Part shown: positions 7,934 to 10,091 of the stretch, in pieces
Position numbering within the stretch: the stretch's first letter is position 1
Layout of the letters: each line of letters opens with the position of its first letter
Origin: Chrysochromulina parva
Lineage: Eukaryota > Haptophyta > Prymnesiales > Chrysochromulinaceae
Assembly (NCBI GenBank): GCA_002887195.1
Contig: PJAB01002179.1
Location: 1-10,091, forward strand
Length of the DNA stretch: 10,091 nucleotides
Direction of reading: 5' to 3'
Program-made: the position numbers and the translations under genes
The notes under the pieces: generated by a model
Told to the model about the DNA's origin: nothing
Seen by the model: only the letters and a program-made list of their open reading frames with translations
Database searches by the model: none

Positions 7934-9340
7934 ATGGTCAACCTTCGCTGCGAGCGCTTCGGCCCGTTCGACCTCGAGGAGCTCAAGGAGGAGCTCGCCA
8001 ACCTCGAGTTCGAATACATGATGGACCTCGCGCCGTCCAAGCCGCCCACGGTTGTGCGCCTGTGCGAGTGCAAGGACGAGGATTACGAGGGCTACCACTG
8101 CCGCGTCTTCGTCGGCGACTATGAGTACTGCGTTGAGGAGGGTAACGACGCCGAGGACATCAAGGAGATGCTCGAGTCGATGACGTACGAGACGTATGCA
8201 GAGCAAGACCTCGAGGGCATCCCGCGCTTCCACAACTGGTACATGGCGCTGCCCGGCAAGTCGCCGTACGACCCGACGTACATTGCGGAGAGCAAGATTC
8301 GCGCCGACGCCTTCTTCCACGAGAAGGAGGAGCGCAAGAAGCTCGAGGAGGCGGCAGCAGCCTCCAAGGCGGCGGCGGCGATCGCGGCGGCCAAGCCCTG
8401 GTCGGAGACACCCGAGGCCGAGCGCGACGTCGCCATCCTCTTTCCTGGGCAGGGCACGCAGAAGGTGGGCATGGCCGACAAGCTGCTCGAGTCCAAAGAA
8501 GCGCAGACCATGTTCGACATGGCGTCCAAGGTACTGGGCTACTCGCTCGTGGACCTGTGCGCGAAGGGGCCGCAGGAGAAGCTCGATACGACGCTCTACT
8601 CGCAGCCGGCCATCTTCGTCTGCTCTCTCGCCGCAATGGAGATTGCCAAGAAGGACGCGCCCGAGATGCTCAAGAAGATCAAGACGGCTGCGGGCTTCTC
8701 GCTAGGAGAGTACTCGGCCCTCGTCTTCGGCGGTGGCCTCTCCTTCGAGGATGGCCTCAAAGTCGTCAAGGCGCGCGCTGAGGCCATGGACGCGGCCGCC
8801 AAGTCCGCCAAGAGTGGTATGGCCTCGATTGGCGGCATCGCCGACGATAAGCTGCAGCAGTGCCTGGACGAGGCGGCGACCGCCGTCGGCTCGGGCAAGG
8901 CCTACATTGCCAACTACATGTTCCCCGAGGGGCGCACGTGCACGGGCGACCTCAAGGTGCTTGAGAAGGCGTGCGAGCTCTGCACCGCGGCGGGCGCCAA
9001 GAACGCCAAGATGCTGAACGTGTCCGGAGCCTTCCACTCGCCCTACATGGAGTCGGCCGGCGCGGCGCTCGGCGCGGTGCTCGACGCGTCCGACATCAAG
9101 ATGCCCACGATCAAGGTGTACTCGAATGTGACCGGCAAGCCGTATACCTCCGCAGCGGAGATCAAGGCGCTCCTGAAGCGTCAGCTCCTCGAGCCTGTGA
9201 GATGGGAGCAGGCGGCTTTGGATATGATCAAGATGGGGCACGCGCAGTACGTGGAGCCGGGGCCGGGCAAGCAGCTCAAGGCCATGATGCGCAGGATCGA
9301 CCAGGACGCCTGGACCAAGACCATCACTCTCGAGAAATAG
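7934..9340 (+). CDS. Malonyl-CoA:ACP transacylase (MCAT/FabD type) with an unrecognised N-terminal domain
   Basis: The C-terminal 300 residues transfer malonyl from CoA to acyl carrier protein, the entry step of type II fatty acid synthesis. Numbering from the ATG at 7934 (468 residues), the motifs are GQGTQ at 172-176, YSQPAIF at 222-228, GFSLGEYSALV at 254-264 with nucleophile Ser256, Arg281 in KARAEAM for the malonyl carboxylate, SGAFHSPYM at 364-372 with catalytic His368, RQLLEPVRWE at 415-424, and EPGPGKQL at 441-448. Phe255, RAEAM, ANYMFP and VSGAFH match mitochondrial MCAT rather than bacterial FabD, which has GHSLGE. Residues 1-155 are an acidic, Tyr- and Cys-containing region I do not recognise, followed by a charged, Ala-rich helical linker (about 128-154). 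The ATG is the first in its frame (purine at -3, G at +4); an in-frame stop lies at 7736. The start does not look like a targeting peptide, so localisation is open; a short upstream exon is possible. It ends at TAG (9338-9340). Confidence 0.9.
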   Translation: MVNLRCERFGPFDLEELKEELANLEFEYMMDLAPSKPPTVVRLCECKDEDYEGYHCRVFVGDYEYCVEEGNDAEDIKEMLESMTYETYAEQDLEGIPRFHNWYMALPGKSPYDPTYIAESKIRADAFFHEKEERKKLEEAAAASKAAAAIAAAKPWSETPEAERDVAILFPGQGTQKVGMADKLLESKEAQTMFDMASKVLGYSLVDLCAKGPQEKLDTTLYSQPAIFVCSLAAMEIAKKDAPEMLKKIKTAAGFSLGEYSALVFGGGLSFEDGLKVVKARAEAMDAAAKSAKSGMASIGGIADDKLQQCLDEAATAVGSGKAYIANYMFPEGRTCTGDLKVLEKACELCTAAGAKNAKMLNVSGAFHSPYMESAGAALGAVLDASDIKMPTIKVYSNVTGKPYTSAAEIKALLKRQLLEPVRWEQAALDMIKMGHAQYVEPGPGKQLKAMMRRIDQDAWTKTITLEK

Positions 9341-9537
9341 AGCCCCAAGAGAGCGGACGCGTCGCGACGGTGATCGGTGAAACGGTGTGGCTGACGGTCC
9401 ACAAAATCGGCATCCAAGCGCGGCGCGTTGCCAGCGGCTGTGCTAATGTGCCTGAGAATAGGCTCGGCTGACCAAAATGCCGGACCAATGTCCAATCTCT
9501 GAACTAAGAAATCTTAGACTAAGTTCTGCGGGTGTGG

Positions 9538-9560
9538 CGGAATTGGCAATTGCAATTCCG
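9538..9560. repeat. Perfect 8-bp inverted repeat with 7-nt loop
   Basis: The arms are cggaattg (9538-9545) and caattccg (9553-9560), with the spacer gcaattg. It lies about 200 bp after the transacylase stop and could fold as an RNA hairpin in the 3' UTR or beyond it. The role is unknown. Confidence 0.6.
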
Positions 9561-9659
9561 TCGATGGCATCTCGTTCCAAAAAGGATTCACGCATCCGCA
9601 CGGTCTCGCCTGTCGCCTCGGTACGCTGCTCCCGGCCCCGCTTTGTGAGTGCGCAATAG

Positions 9660-9729
9660 AGTGGCGATTCGAATGGTACCATCGCGGTCCCCTAACTCCC
9701 AGGGGTTCTCAGATTACACACTCGCCACT
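9660..9729. repeat. Nested inverted repeats, about 70 nt
   Basis: An outer 8-bp stem pairs agtggcga (9660-9667) with tcgccact (9722-9729). Inside lie the palindrome atggtaccat (9673-9682) and a 5-bp stem with a 7-nt loop, cccct/agggg (9689-9705). The size recalls a tRNA, but no proper T-arm can be drawn. It may be a structured RNA, a relic, or chance. Confidence 0.4.
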
Positions 9730-10005
9730 ACTGGCTGGCCCCCCCTGACCTGAGCTGGAGCCTGCCCGACAGGCATGAGAGGGACGGAGAGGGACGGTGA
9801 GGTTGAAGTCTCTCTTTCAGTTTCGATCAACTTCCAAAAAAGGGAATCACGGTATCGTGACGTTGCGAGGATTCCGGATACCACTGCAGTTTCAAACTCC
9901 TCGCATGTCCTCGGGCGCTCGGTATTGTCAGCGCAAAATTCGTCACTTTAGTGCGAAAATGCCAAATTTCGCTCGAACGAGTTCGTACGTGCCGCGAACG
10001 TGCTC

Positions 10006-10091
10006 ATGCCGGAGGCCGCCAGTGCGATCGTCTGTAGGATTTGCCTCGACCATGAAGACACGCCTTCCAATCCGCTGCTTCGTCCGTGCCG
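10006..10091 (+). CDS. RING-CH (MARCH-type) E3 ubiquitin ligase, N-terminal fragment
   Basis: Only 28 codons are visible before the window ends. The frame is closed upstream by TAG at 9949-9951, and ATG 10006 is its first Met. The translation begins MPEAASAIVCRICLDHED and continues to NPLLRPC. This fits the start of a RING-CH (RINGv) zinc-binding domain: the C-x2-C pair at Cys10 and Cys13 in VCRICL, a spacer of 14 residues, then NPL...PC with Cys28 as third ligand, where a C-x-C pair would follow. RING-CH proteins recruit E2 enzymes to ubiquitinate targets, often at membranes; transmembrane segments would lie beyond the edge. The N-terminal leader is only nine residues, so the domain is at the extreme N-terminus. 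The start context is weak (C at -3). The call rests on a short but characteristic motif. Confidence 0.68.
   Translation, partial: MPEAASAIVCRICLDHEDTPSNPLLRPC

Larger units (their letters stand above)
9341..10005. other. Intergenic region with several small inverted repeats
   Basis: No gene is supported in these 665 bp. They should hold the 3' end of the transacylase transcript and the promoter of the RING-CH gene. Small inverted repeats are frequent: 9504-9517, 9538-9560, 9660-9729 enclosing 9689-9705, 9760-9774 and 9847-9860. A 10-bp tandem repeat gagagggacg lies at 9777-9796. The GC content is lower than in the genes. I see no TATA box or polyadenylation signal that I would trust. Confidence 0.5.

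Noticed and set aside
9529..9676. tRNA-Leu-like start: gcgggtgtggcggaattggc at 9529-9548 resembles the 5' part of a leucine tRNA with an A-box-like stretch, and ttcgaat at 9668-9674 recalls a B-box
   Set aside because: No anticodon arm follows, the TTCGAAT is not flanked by complementary T-stem arms, no matching 3' acceptor strand is present, and the spacing is too long. At most a relic.
9660..9729. Nested 70-nt structure considered as a tRNA on either strand
   Set aside because: The 7-nt loop lacks U at the position before the anticodon, and there is no room for a T-arm before the closing stem.
1..10091. Bacterial operon, phage, CRISPR array or insertion sequence
   Set aside because: Genes are on both strands with long gaps and no ribosome-binding sites; no transposase, terminal repeats or spaced direct repeats were found; domain types are eukaryotic.

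Overview
The window looks like nuclear DNA of a GC-rich, intron-poor unicellular eukaryote, most likely an alga. The evidence is long uninterrupted reading frames with strong G/C third positions, proteins of eukaryotic type (an NudC-like CS domain with armadillo repeats, a RING-CH domain, a malonyltransferase of the mitochondrial MCAT type), long leaders and in-frame CTG/CCG repeats. A haptophyte or another alga with a complex plastid is my best guess from general style; no marker gene here proves it.

Layout from left to right. (1) 1-402, minus strand: the N-terminal 134 codons of a protein with a clear signal peptide, running off the left edge. (2) 403-1295: about 890 bp with no gene I can support. 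It holds the upstream region of gene 1 and the 3' end of the next gene. (3) 1296-6422, minus strand: a very large CS-domain plus armadillo-repeat protein of about 1,700 residues, interrupted by a disordered linker with an 18-unit CTG tract coding for serine. (4) 6423-6675: a short head-to-head region with two perfect 12-bp palindromes. (5) 6676-7488, plus strand: an SGNH/GDSL hydrolase with a full catalytic set. (6) 7489-7933: leader region with a GA microsatellite and a short upstream ORF. (7) 7934-9340, plus strand: a malonyl-CoA:ACP transacylase whose catalytic domain follows an unrecognised acidic N-terminal domain of about 155 residues. (8) 9341-10005: intergenic DNA with several small hairpins. 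(9) 10006 to the right edge, plus strand: the first 28 codons of a RING-CH (MARCH-type) ubiquitin ligase, cut by the window end.

The genes do not form an obvious pathway, as expected for a eukaryotic chromosome. The transacylase loads malonyl units onto acyl carrier protein for type II fatty acid or polyketide synthesis. The SGNH enzyme is a probable esterase. The CS/ARM protein is probably a scaffold or co-chaperone-like factor, and the RING-CH protein a ubiquitin ligase. I found no mobile element, CRISPR array, rRNA or credible tRNA. The points most worth a second look are the uncharacterised N-terminal domain on the transacylase and the CS-plus-ARM architecture.
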